In this document: positions 1 to 9,530 of the stretch, piece after piece | Layout of the letters: each line of letters opens with the position of its first letter | Position numbering within the stretch: position 1 is the stretch's first letter | Assembly (NCBI GenBank): GCA_009363875.1 | Contig: CM018682.1 | Span: forward strand, 57,062,031-57,126,030 | Direction: 5' to 3' | DNA from: Mikania micrantha | Taxonomy: Eukaryota > Streptophyta > Magnoliopsida > Asterales > Asteraceae | Length of the DNA stretch: 64,000 nt | Position numbers and translations under genes: made by a program | The notes under the pieces: generated by a model | Seen by the model: only the letters and a program-made list of their open reading frames with translations | What the model was told of the DNA's origin: nothing | Databases searched by the model: none

Positions 1-656
1 TCTACAGATGCTGGTTCTGGTCCAAACTGGTTATTTGAGTATGATTCTACTTTCAGGCCATTTAACAATACATCCGAGAATCCTGAAACATCCAAGCAGA
101 CCGATGATTTCTACAAAGGTGATGATGTGGACTATAGAGTTGACTATGTTCCATGTGATCCTAATCTTTTGACAGTTGATCCTCCTGGCATGTACAATCG
201 TGACCCTCCAGCTCAGCCGACCCAGTACAAGAAGTTCTCCCATCAGAACCACACACTTCTCAGTCTGTTCAACCCCTTCTAGAAGCTGATCAAATCTCAT
301 CTTCCTCCCACCAGACCTTTGATAATCCATTGTTCTCAGATATCATTCCTAAGGAACATTGCGTGGATCAAGGAACCGAGTCAAGTGAAAATGCTCATAT
401 CGACAACATCTCTTCTTCAAGTGTGGATCAAGTGAATAATCTCAGCAACTTGCTAGACAATCTAGCTGTGGAAGAAGTGCCAACACTCAGTGTAAACAAG
501 AATCATCCAGTTGAAAATATTATTGGACCTCTCTCGGAAGGTGTTCTCACTTGAAGCAGATCCATTACTGCTCAGAACCTCTTGCCTGAAGAGACGACTA
601 CCAGAATTCAATCAGGTCCAATTAATTCATGTTTATATTTTTGTTTTATCTCGTAG
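1..656 (+). pseudogene. Sirevirus pol: integrase C-terminal linker (S1)
   Basis: The low-complexity linker between integrase core and reverse transcriptase in Copia polyproteins. Readable pieces are GPNWLFEYDS and DYRVDYVPCDP in the first 200 bases, then SNLLDNLAVEE near 430-480. The same pieces, in the same order, occur on the minus strand at 33245-33766, which fixes the identity. No catalytic residues are expected here. The frame changes at about 230-330 and again near 540-580. A TAG at 654-656 stands where CAG is expected in the conserved FLSQVEPKN stretch. The gene starts left of the window. Confidence 0.75.
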
Positions 657-2186
657 GTTGAGCCCAAGAATGTTAAAATGGCTCTCAAAGAGTCCAGCTG
701 GGTTGAGGCAATGCAGGAAGAGCTGATGCAGTTTCAGAAACTTAAAGTATGGAATCTGGTTCCCCTGCCCAAAGGAAAACTGCCTATAGGTACCAGATGG
801 GTTTTCAGAAATAAAAGAGATGACTCTGGAGTCATTATCAGAAACAAAGCAAGGTTGGTGGTTCAAGGCTTTTATCAACTGGAGGGGATAGATTATGAGG
901 AAGTCTTTGCGCCAGTTGCACGACTTGAAGCCATCCGAATTTTCTTGGCCTACGCCTCCTATATGAACTTCACGATATATCAGATGGATATGAAGACAGC
1001 TTTCTTATACGGAAAGGTAAAGGAAGAAATCTATGTGTGCCAACCCCCTGGTTTTGAAGATTCTCAGGATCCAGAGCATGTCTACAAGTTAGACAAAGCT
1101 CTTTACGGCCTTCATCAAGCACCGCGAGCATGGTATGCTACGCTTACTGATCACCTGCTTGCAAATGGATATACCCGTGGAGCTATCGATCAGACTTTAT
1201 TTGTTCGCAAGGATAAGGATGATTTAATTCTCGTCCAAATCCATGTGGATGACATTATCTTTGGCTCCACAAGCTCAGCATTGTGCAAGGAATTTGAAGG
1301 GGTGATGAAGAAGAAGTTTGAAATGAGCGCAATGGGAGAAATGACTTTCTTTCTAGGTTTGCAAGTGAAGCAAGATTCAAAGGGTGTGCTGATTCACCAA
1401 GGAAAATATGTCACGGATATTTTGACCAAGTTCAAAATGATGGAATCAAAACCAGCATCCACTCCCATGGCTGCTCGTCCTGTATTAACTTCGGATATAG
1501 ATGGTGAAGACGTTGATCAACACCTCTATCGCTCGATGATTGGTTCCCTGATGTATCTGACTGCAAGTCATCCAGACATCATGTTTTCAGTCTGTCAGTG
1601 TGCCAGATATCAGGCGAATCCGAAGGCATCTCATCTTATAGCTGTCAAGAGAATCTTTCGGTACCTTGTCGGGAAGCCTCGTCTTGGCCTTTGGTACCCG
1701 AAGAACTCTGAGTTTCGTCTATTTGCATACTCAGACAGTGATTTTGGTGGATGTAACCTGGACAGGAAGTCAACCACCGGTGGGTGTCAGTACCTGGGAG
1801 ATTGCCTTGTCTCGTGGCAATGCAAGAAACAAACGACTGTATCCACATCTACTGCGGAAGCCGAATACGTTGCTGCTTCCAGTTGCTGCTCGCAGGTTAT
1901 CTGGATGCAACAACAACTCCTCGACTACGGTTTGAATTTTCTTGACTCTCCTATTTATTGTGACAATGAAGCCGCCTTACAAATCGTCAAAAATCCGGTA
2001 CAACACTCCAAAACTAAACATATTTACATCCGGATTCACTTCATCCATGACTGTTTCGAACGAAAACTGATTCATCTTGAAAAGGTCCACACAGATGACA
2101 ATCTAGCAGACCTTTTCACAAAACCGTTCGACACAGCTCGCTTTCATCACTTGCTTGCCTCTCTCAAACCAATAAGCTTTAATTAA
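657..2186 (+). CDS. Sirevirus reverse transcriptase and RNase H (S1)
   Basis: Copia RNA-dependent DNA polymerase followed by RNase H, which copy element RNA into DNA in the cytoplasmic particle. The frame is open for 509 codons after the TAG at 654. RT landmarks: FAPVARLEAIR, QMDMKTAFLYG with the first catalytic Asp, LYGLHQAPRAWY, and HVDDIIFGS, where copia usually has YVDD (Tyr to His). RNase H landmarks: AYSDSDFGGC, TVSTSTAEAEYVA, CDNEAALQI and the copia-typical end ADLFTKPF. The protein ends LKPISFN with TAA. Normally this is the C-terminus of one large polyprotein, so it has no own start. It is the best preserved Sirevirus pol segment here. Its minus-strand relative at 26823-27977 is broken. 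Confidence 0.9.
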   Translation, partial: VEPKNVKMALKESSWVEAMQEELMQFQKLKVWNLVPLPKGKLPIGTRWVFRNKRDDSGVIIRNKARLVVQGFYQLEGIDYEEVFAPVARLEAIRIFLAYASYMNFTIYQMDMKTAFLYGKVKEEIYVCQPPGFEDSQDPEHVYKLDKALYGLHQAPRAWYATLTDHLLANGYTRGAIDQTLFVRKDKDDLILVQIHVDDIIFGSTSSALCKEFEGVMKKKFEMSAMGEMTFFLGLQVKQDSKGVLIHQGKYVTDILTKFKMMESKPASTPMAARPVLTSDIDGEDVDQHLYRSMIGSLMYLTASHPDIMFSVCQCARYQANPKASHLIAVKRIFRYLVGKPRLGLWYPKNSEFRLFAYSDSDFGGCNLDRKSTTGGCQYLGDCLVSWQCKKQTTVSTSTAEAEYVAASSCCSQVIWMQQQLLDYGLNFLDSPIYCDNEAALQIVKNPVQHSKTKHIYIRIHFIHDCFERKLIHLEKVHTDDNLADLFTKPFDTARFHHLLASLKPISFN

Positions 2187-2236
2187 AATCATTTTTGTAA
2201 ATACATTAAAATTTGTGTCTTACTCTGTTCACAAAT

Positions 2237-2250
2237 TTAGGGGGAGAAAA
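2237..2250 (+). other. PPT-like tract 1 (S1)
   Basis: TTTAGGGGGAGAAAA about 50 bases after the pol stop. Its core matches the functional polypurine tract at 7061-7072. Extra PPT copies between pol and the 3' LTR are a known trait of Sireviruses. This one could prime plus-strand DNA or be a relic. Confidence 0.6.
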
Positions 2251-2372
2251 TTTACAAAACAACAAAAAGATTTTTCGTTCTTTGAGTCAAAATTTACAAA
2301 ACAACAAAAAGATTTTTCGTTCTTTGAGTCAAAATTTACAAAACAACGAAAAGATTTTCGGTCTTTGAGTCA
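2247..2372 (+). repeat. three tandem copies of a 42-bp unit
   Basis: Units start at about 2247, 2289 and 2331. Each reads AAAATTTACAAAACAAC..., an A-run, TTTTTCG and TTTGAGTC. The third copy has a few changes. The array lies between two PPT-like tracts, so array and tracts look like one slippage-prone region. A related but single AT-rich stretch occurs on the minus strand around 26630-26745. Confidence 0.9.
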
Positions 2373-2391
2373 GTCTAAGATGATCTATACA

Positions 2392-2406
2392 TTTAGGGGG
2401 AGTTGA
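2392..2406 (+). other. PPT-like tract 2 (S1)
   Basis: ATTTAGGGGGAGTTG, a second copy of the polypurine core just after the 42-bp repeats. No LTR start follows it. Confidence 0.55.
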
Positions 2407-3420
2407 GTTTTGAAACACTAAGAAAAGGAGATTCTACTTCTTGTTATTCAAAGAAAACTACAAAAATATTTTTAACTTTTCAAAACTTAAGAAATTACAA
2501 AAAGAGTGTATCTGAACAAGCACAGTGAATCAATCAAATTGGGAAGTGAAATAATTTCTAAGGATCAAAATTTCACTATCTTAATAAGATTTCTAAAAGA
2601 ATAACAACTTTGAATATCTATTCTATACTAAGAAGTTGAAATAAGTTTTTCAAAACTTAAATTATCAGACTTGATCAAAATTAAAATACATATAAATAGA
2701 TAAATAAGTGTGAAATTGTGATCATTAGATAACTAGAAATGTGTGACAACTATTTCACTTCTTGATTAAATCCTTGAATCAAAATGAGATTGTGTTTCTA
2801 TAAACTTGAAATTGTGTTTGAAAAACTCGGGTATTTCCTATGTTTTGTGCAAACAAAGAGCGGGAAATATATACTGAAGCATTCTATGTTTTGCGTAAGC
2901 AAAGACCTGAATGTGTGACGTTAAGGCCAATGTGTCTGCAGATCGGTAAATAAAAGATGCCAATGAGCACAAGATGATAGAACCCCTTCTTGTTCTTGAT
3001 TCTAATCTAATAGATATGTTCTTCTCTTTTCTCATCTTAAAACTATGTCAAAATGATTTTAAGTTCGTTGAAACACAATCAAAGTTTGACACAAAGGATT
3101 TAACAAGACTGATAGGTTGCATATTAATCTAGTCTTACAATCTAAATGTTCACAAATTTCCCATAAGATATTTTTAGAAAAACTTGATCATATAACTGAT
3201 TTTTAAGAGATGGAATAACGAGTGGAAATCATTGGTGGGAAATAGTTATTTAAAGGTTGTGCTTCGTTAAGAAATTAACTAAGATGGTTAAATTTTGATA
3301 ACAGATTTGATCCCACAAATTTGACCCGACTAAACTTAAACTTGTCAAAATTTTATTTTATTTTATTTTTATTTTATTTTATTAACTTTAAAAGTTAGAT
3401 TTTTAATTCGAAAATAAGTC
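2407..3420 (+). other. AT-rich Sirevirus spacer, no gene seen
   Basis: About 1 kb of AT-rich non-coding DNA between pol and the env-like ORF. Parts align by eye with the minus-strand spacer 26249-26822, for example the stretch around 2800-2842 ending in TATTTCCTATG, showing a shared Sirevirus segment. A T-rich run of TTTTA repeats sits at 3350-3385. I see no ORF or RNA gene. Confidence 0.7.
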
Positions 3421-3600
3421 AAGGTTGCGTACTCGAAATTGTGTACATGAAATAGTGTACTCGAAATTATCCTATAAATAGCCCAACCATATTAAATTTC
3501 GAGTACCAGAACTTCGTGTACACAGCTTTCCACTTCGAGTACAAAATCTCTCTTTCTTAGGCGATCTCAACTTCTAGACCCGTTTTCAAAATTCTACTCC
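3421..3600 (+). promoter_or_regulatory. candidate internal promoter for env-like ORF (S1)
   Basis: TATAAATA at 3473-3480 is flanked by GTACTCGAAA and TTCGAGTAC / TTCGTGTAC motifs, then a pyrimidine-rich stretch near 3548-3557. The element's own LTR has the same arrangement: the same motifs, then TATAAATA at 7215-7222. The env-like ATG lies about 650 bases downstream. I infer an internal, LTR-like promoter for the env-like ORF. Transcript evidence would be needed to confirm it. Confidence 0.5.
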
Positions 3601-3859
3601 GGCTATCCTATAGATCATCATTAGGCGACCTTAGGTATAGAGTTTTATCAAATTTTGACCGTGGATTCGAAAGTTATGGTCAAAAATGATTTTCGAATAC
3701 GCAAATTTCGTGTACAGGAGGTTTTTGGTCAAATTGACCAAGAAATACTTAAAATTGAAAGGCAATTTGTAAATATGTTGGTCGCCTCTCAATTCCGAGC
3801 ATATTGAACATGATTAGAAAATCTAAGGAGCCAAAAATGACAAATTTTTCAAGGAATTT

Positions 3860-4085
3860 TGAGTACACGAAATATAAACTTTCGAGTACACTCACACTTC
3901 GTGTACAGCCTGAATTTCGTTTACAGGTTATACTTCGTGTACACACCACATTTCGTGTACAGAAAGTATTTCGTGTACATCTTGGTCTTCGTGTACACAA
4001 GACTTAGAAAATTTTCAACAAATCGGATTTTCGTGAACAGACTGGTCTTCGTGTACATAGGACTTAGAAAATTTTCAACAAGTCC
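3860..4085 (+). repeat. TTCGTGTACA motif cluster
   Basis: At least eight copies of TTCGTGTACA and close variants (TTCGAGTAC, TTCGTTTACA, TTCGTGAACA) at short, irregular spacing. The end holds a duplicated unit GTACAyAGGACTTAGAAAA at about 3991-4015 and 4053-4078. The same motif makes up the LTR U3 (7140-7215) and the minus-strand S3 leader (25441-25740). Confidence 0.85.
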
Positions 4086-4115
4086 AATTTTCTTGAACCT
4101 AAACTAACTTGATCT

Positions 4116-4130
4116 GTTTGTATTTTTCAG
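4116..4130 (+). promoter_or_regulatory. candidate 3' splice site touching env-like ATG
   Basis: CTGTTTGTATTTTTCAG is immediately followed by the ATG of the env-like ORF. A pyrimidine tract plus CAG is a good plant acceptor. A possible donor is TTAG/GTATAG at 3635, giving a leader intron of about 496 bases, but a donor far upstream in the element leader is equally possible. The S2 copy (ATG at 32017) lacks a CAG at this place. Confidence 0.45.
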
Positions 4131-7050
4131 ATGGCAGACTTACGGTTTGTGCATGATCACAACATGACAGCATTCCTTGGGGAACCTCCAGCTAAACACT
4201 CAGAGTTCAAGAGTATGGTGGATGGACGGATCTTGTCGCCCATCAACTATGCCATCATGGAGTATCCGCCTATTATGACTGATTTTGTTAGGAGCTTCTG
4301 AAGCACCGTAGAAGAAAGTGTCGATGCGGATGGAAACATCAGTATCATTGGAAATATCCAGGGTCACTCCATCATTATTTCGGAGCAGATTATCAGAGAA
4401 TGTCTGCAGTTCGGAGATAAAGATTCTAACCCAGTTGAGCTTGACCAAGCGTTGGTGAACCGAACTGTCTTTCAAATGGGACATGAAGGCGCTTATCCAC
4501 CCACTGAGAAGAAGTTACTGCATCCGTATTGGAGATATCTGGCTCACGTAGTGACACAGTGTCTCTCTGGACGAAAGGGAGGATACGATGTGCTAAACCA
4601 GACTCTTAGCTCCTGTCTGGTGGCTTTAGCACTTGGAATGGATTTTAACTTCTCAAGGATGATCTTCCTTGATATGCATGCAAATATCAAAGGACGAAGA
4701 AAGGAACGATTCTTGGCATTCCCTCGATTTGTGCAGATCATCATCAACAAGAAGTATCCTTCTCTAACTCCCACTCTTGGCACCTTGGAGATCAAAAGAA
4801 TGCGCGACGACATTTTCGGATACATGAAGATGAATAAGCGCGGGAAAAAGCAGTATATCGGTCAGAGGCCCCTGATAAAGTTTGGACGCTTTGTAGGAGA
4901 CGACAATGTTGTCGAAGATCAAGGCACTCCTGTTGCCTTTGTGGCCGAGGAACATGATGACCAAGCTACAAGATCAAGAGTCGATAAAGCGGTAGAGGAT
5001 ACTGCTTTTGAGACTTCTTCTTCATCAAGTGAAGACTTTGTTCCTGAGAAGCCACCTCCCACTAGGCAAGAAAGAGAAGAGGCACAGGATGTAGACTATA
5101 CTCCTACTCCTGAGTCGTCGCCAAAGAAGAAGAGACAAAAGATAATGGCAAAGAGAACCAGAGATCCAAGACTTCAGAAAATGTTCTCAAGCTTGTCCTT
5201 CTCATCTGCAGCTTCCATTATATCACAGGCACCCACCCAACCACCACCACCAACTCAACCACAACCACCACCACCAACTCAACCACAACCACCTCCATCT
5301 ACATAGCCCAAGCCACCTACTCAGCCAGACAAACCCAAGTTAGTCATCAAAATCCCTGCCAGATCCACAACTCCATCTTTTACTACCTCCATCCCTCACA
5401 CCGAAATACCACCATCTCCGACTCGCTCGAGCAGTGACAAAGGAAAATCTCCTTTACACGCTGATTCACTTTACGAGCCGAGACATGTGCCTGTCGATCT
5501 CGTTAACTTGAAGGAACAAGTTTTTAGACTTGAGAAAGACTCTGAGCGCAAGGACAGTCTTATTCGAAATCTGCAAGAAGGAATGATCAAGATATGCAGC
5601 AAGTTGACAAAGTATCATGGGCAAATCAGAACACATCGAAAGTATATCAGATTTCTTTCACTAGAGAACCATGAGATAAAAAAGGAGATCAAGAGACATA
5701 AAGGAGAAGAAGTTCCAGAATCAGACAATGACATCAATGATGATGATGAAGGTGATGACAGTGATGATAGTGACGATGATGATGGTGATGACAAGAGTGA
5801 AAGGATCGGAAAGAAAAGGAGGATGACCAAAAGGAGAAGGATAAGAAAGATGAAGATAAGGATGGAAGCGAAAAAGGAAAGGATCAGGGACCCCCAGATG
5901 ACAAGGATCAGGGAGGAGCCACTGGAAATCCATCCTCATCAGGAAAGTCTCCCGGTCTTTATGATGATCTCTTTGAAGATATTCCTGATGACATATTATT
6001 TGGTGACTGTGTTCAGCCTGATGAAACATCAGGAGCTGGCCTTGACAGCTGGTTTGATGACTTACCAGAGGATTTTGACTTTGAGTGGTCTGGTGAAAAG
6101 ACTAAGGAAGGAGCTGAACCGTCTGCAGGGGCATCTGTAGAGGAAGAACCAGAAAACATCATACTTGGCAATGTCTCATCCGATCCTTATATCGATTATT
6201 TGTATGCCCACAAATACATTGATGCATTGGGACAGGAGGTCACCTCTCTTCATGAAGTGATCAACAGCTGGTTTCATAAGAAGAAAGATTGGACGCCTTC
6301 ACCTCCTGTGGATAAAACTGCATGGTTCAGGAGATGAGTGACGAGCATCCAGAGCATACCTTTATCTCAGACGACAGAAATCTGTTTGCAGTTCGTAAGG
6401 ATAGGTCGAACGTATGCTGCTGGATGTATGACAAAGTCAGGGACATTTACTTGGTCAAGAGGATGAATGGAAATGTCGAATTCTATAAGAAGCCGAGAGA
6501 TTTCTGCACATTGCCAAAGGTTGATATTCGAAGCATAAACAAAGCAATGTTCTTCAATCCGTCTAAAGACTCTCAGGCAGATCTGTTTGCCAAGTTTATT
6601 ATGGACCAATGTGAGAAGGATTTTCCAGTCATGCCCACGGCCAAGGGAAGACGGTTTGTTTCAACCTGCATTATTGATCCAAAGACGAAGAAACCGTGGA
6701 TATACTATAAGTATCCTCCACCTCATGTTGAGATAGTAGTTCCAGTGTCTCCTAGAGTTCCAGACAATTCATTGGCTAACTTCTTGTCTTGGTACTATGA
6801 CGATCTCAATCTTGCAGCAGTCATCATCAAGAACAAAGATAATGTTGATGATCTCGACATCATTCTCGACCCTATGGATCTCTTGAAGTATGGAAAGGAT
6901 GACATGGTGAAGTTACATGAGTCTCCAATACGAGTGTATTCTCGAAATGATAAGGAGGCTAAGCCATTCACTCGTACCGTCTCTTATGCTATCGAGTTGA
7001 AACTTTATGCTGGAGCTGGGCCACATAACGTCACTCTTCCGATCGGATGA
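4131..7050 (+). pseudogene. Sirevirus post-pol env-like ORF (S1)
   Basis: Extra ORF between pol and 3' LTR, at the position of the env-like gene of Sireviruses. Starts MADLRFVHDHNM. Parts in order: an N-terminal helical domain of about 260 residues with LLHPYWRYLAHVV and FLAFPRFVQII; a Ser/Glu-rich linker and proline repeats (PTQPQPPPP) at 5230-5303; a coiled coil (VNLKEQVFRLEKD, 5500-5690); an Asp-rich tract at 5728-5800; and a C-terminal domain of about 240 residues from 6322 with SWYYDDLNLAA. I see no signal peptide or membrane segment, so a fusion envelope is not supported and the function is unknown. Defects: TGA at 4299 for Trp, TAG at 5304 for Gln, a frameshift in a purine run near 5820 and another near 6320. 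The last frame ends with TGA at 7048. Confidence 0.75.
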
Positions 7051-7060
7051 CTTGGCCAGT

Positions 7061-7072
7061 CTAGGGGGAGTT
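7061..7072 (+). other. polypurine tract (S1)
   Basis: CTAGGGGGAGTT directly before the LTR start TGTAGAGCCC. It primes plus-strand synthesis. A matching tract precedes the minus-strand LTR at 36751. Confidence 0.85.
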
Positions 7073-7441
7073 TGTAGAGCCCACTAAACGATGAAGACTG
7101 ACAAAGTCAACCCCGAAAAGTCAACACTCAGTTTCTGATCATTTTCGTGTACAGCATTTCGAGTACACCACATGTTCGTGTACTCGAACTTTTGTTTTAG
7201 ATTTCGAGTACACCTAGGCCTAGTATAAATAGACGTATTTTGTACAGGTTTAGGTTGGAATCCCGAGGCATTTGCTCTCTAGACGTATTGAGGCACTTGT
7301 ACTCGAACTTTTCAGATTTTATAAAAGTTTGCATCTTTCTTATTGCTTTATTGATTATAACCTGGATTCCGCACTCGTTAGACATCACTGATGATGATTA
7401 TGAAGATAAAGTTTGGATCTTGATCAGATTTCGGACCTACA
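7073..7441 (+). repeat. 3' LTR of Sirevirus S1
   Basis: A 369-bp LTR that starts TGTAGAGCCC and ends GGACCTACA, with TGTAG/CTACA inverted ends. U3 holds TTCGTGTACA / TTCGAGTACA motifs at 7142-7212, then TATAAATA at 7215-7222 as likely promoter. Family members are at 25926-26248 and 36388-36751 on the minus strand, 323 and 364 bp, with the same termini. Confidence 0.9.
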
Positions 7442-7689
7442 AGAAGGGGTCGAGCCTACAACACGCCCAGACGCCATCCCACCACATACTATCTCACATA
7501 TGGCACTGTTGTTAATGAAAATTAAGCGTTTTACCTACAACCCAATCCCGTCTTCATCATAGCTTTTGCATACTGTCAAAAGTTTACAAGTTTATAGCAT
7601 TCACATATATTAGCTTTTAAGTCTGTTGTACAAGGATAAGAGTTTCATAAATCATAGTTCAGTTTCCACCAATCTCATGCTTGGGTACA

Positions 7690-8130
7690 AGCTTTGCTCT
7701 AGCATAGTTTAGCATTTACGTAGCCCACGACTAGATACAAGCTTTGCTCTTGCATAGTTTAGCCATTACGTATCTCATGAATTGATTTTAGCTTAGCATC
7801 AGAATAGTTTAGCATTTACGTATCTCACATATGTAGATACAAGCCTTGCTCTAGCATAGTTTGGCATTTACGTATCTCATATATAGACACAAGCTGTGCA
7901 CACACGTAGTTTAGCATTCATATATCTCATGTATGCAGATACAAGCCTTGCTCTAGCATAGTTTGGCATTTACGTATCTCATATATAGATAAAAGCTTTG
8001 CATTCGTATAGTTTAGATTACACGTATCCCATGCAAAGATACCATCTTGCAATAGCATAGTTTGGCATTTACGTATCTCACGCATAGATACAAGCTTAGA
8101 ATTCAGCACATAATCATAGCTTTTAGCATT
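7690..8130 (-). repeat. tandem repeats in LTR of B (about 60 bp)
   Basis: About six imperfect copies reading, on the plus strand, TAGTTTAGCATTTACGTATC, TCATG and GATACAAGCTTTGC. The other LTR has the same array at 16380-16800. Element D has the same unit in sense orientation at 58140-58560, so this is an old lineage feature. Confidence 0.8.
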
Positions 8131-9166
8131 TAGCATCTAGTATTAGCATATAGTTTGAGCATACAGTTCATCACCTTCACATTAGCATATAGTTCAACAA
8201 ATAGCGTGTAGCATTAGCATGTAGTATTAGCTTTTATTTTAACATGTAGCTTATAGCATTGACAATAGCATGTAGTTTGAGCATAAAGTTCATAGCATGA
8301 GCACATAGTTTGAGAATGTAGCATGTAGCATTAGGATTTATGCCCAAGTCTTAGCTTCTAATTTTCACAAAAAGTGTCATAATCATAAGCATTAGTAGTT
8401 AAATTATGAATAATTGTAAGAGCATTTATAAAACATTTCAATCCTTGTTTGAAATGTATAACATGCTTCTCAGTCCCGAGGTAAAACAATTATGTTTGAA
8501 AAGGGACAAATGAATTCACCTTGTGTTCGAAGTGGTTGACTAAGTATAAACAGGAATACGCACGTTCGTTGTTATGTTTGTGGTAGTATTCACGATCTTG
8601 TATTGATTTCATGTTGTTTGCAACTGATAAGTATGAGTTTTAGTGATTTGTGTGTTTGTATGTGTTGCCCAAAAGTTGGCTAACACTTGTGAGTCTCGGT
8701 CTTTATTCGGCCCAGACTTAATTGTTTTACTTTTGTTACTATAACATGCCTTCATCTTGTATGTTAAGCTTACTCGTTGTCCTCATTAGCATCCTACTAG
8801 TTTTTTGTGTCATAGTTGTGAAGGTTAAAGTTTCAACATTGTTTCTACATTCCCCTACCACCATTGTAGTAAATAGAATTTATACCAATCATCCATGCAT
8901 GAAATCCATGTTTATAGTTTTAGTGTATTACGTGATCCTTATATCATGTGGGCCGAATAAGTTATACGGGCTTCTTTCAAATTGTAGTGTTGGGCAGTGT
9001 AGGTGTGTGGGCTTAACAGTACGTATATGGGCTTGAAATGGGCCTTGGGTTTGTGGATTAAGTTAACCACATGAGCTAGACTAGTGGCCCTTGTCCGAAT
9101 GGTTGAATAAAAGTGTTGAATTCAAAGATACACTTGACCAGCGAGCCTATTGATTTAGGAGGGTAA

Positions 9167-9530
9167 GGTTCGGCACAATGAAGACCCCAACGAACCTAAG
9201 AGTTCGTTTAGACAGGTTCGGTGCCCTGGGGTTCGGGGCATCACCCATAGGTTCGGTCATAGTATGGTTCGTGACTAAGCAGGTTCGTGGCTCCCTAGGT
9301 TCGTGGCTCTCATTGGTTTGGCTGATGAGGTAGGTTCGCATGGCACCTGAAAGTTCGTCCCCTAGAGTTCCCAGGTGTGAAGGTTCGGCTGCCTCTAAGG
9401 GTTCGGCTACAGGAGGTTCGGTGAGGGAGGCTCAGGGCTGGTGATGTTCAGCAGAGGTTCGGTGTTCCCATGTGGGTTCGGCCATGAAGAGTCTCAGTTG
9501 AGGACAGGTTCGTGACTCACAGGTTCGCCA
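9167..9530 (-). repeat. CGAACC motif cluster, LTR of B
   Basis: Fifteen GGTTCG (CGAACC in element sense) in about 360 bases with irregular spacing, followed by G, T or C. The second LTR copy has the same cluster at 17640-18030. It lies downstream of the TATA box in element sense, thus in the transcribed leader. Confidence 0.9.

Larger units (their letters stand above)
1..7441 (+). mobile_element. Sirevirus S1 (Ty1/copia), 3' part
   Basis: The 3' three-fifths or so of a Copia element of the Sirevirus type. Order: integrase C-terminal linker, reverse transcriptase, RNase H, long spacer with repeats and PPT-like tracts, post-pol env-like ORF, polypurine tract, 3' LTR. The 5' LTR, gag and most of integrase lie left of the window. 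The right LTR end (CCTACA) abuts element B's LTR in the middle of a block that is complete in B's other LTR, so S1 inserted into B's LTR and the missing B sequence should lie left of S1. Placement in Sirevirus rests on the copia domain order plus a post-pol ORF and repeated PPTs. Confidence 0.85.

Noticed and set aside
615..656. GT...AG intron-like stretch before the S1 reverse transcriptase
   Set aside because: The stretch translates in the frame of the following RT as the conserved linker ending FLSQVEPKN, with CAG changed to TAG. A coding stop explains it better than an intron.
5728..5800. GAT-rich run as a microsatellite
   Set aside because: It is in frame and matches acidic tracts at the same place in the S2 and S3 ORFs, so it is part of the protein design.
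4131..7050. Env-like ORF as a genuine retroviral envelope
   Set aside because: No signal peptide, hydrophobic anchor or cleavage motif was seen in three copies.
8722..9036. Hydrophobic 104-codon ORF, with a similar ORF at 17193-17450
   Set aside because: Both lie in the two LTRs of element B, antisense to it. Their similarity follows from LTR duplication, and the second is shorter.
9167..9530. GGTTCG clusters as Pol III B boxes
   Set aside because: The B box needs GGTTCGANNCC; most words here continue with G, T or C, and no A box or tRNA-like fold is present.
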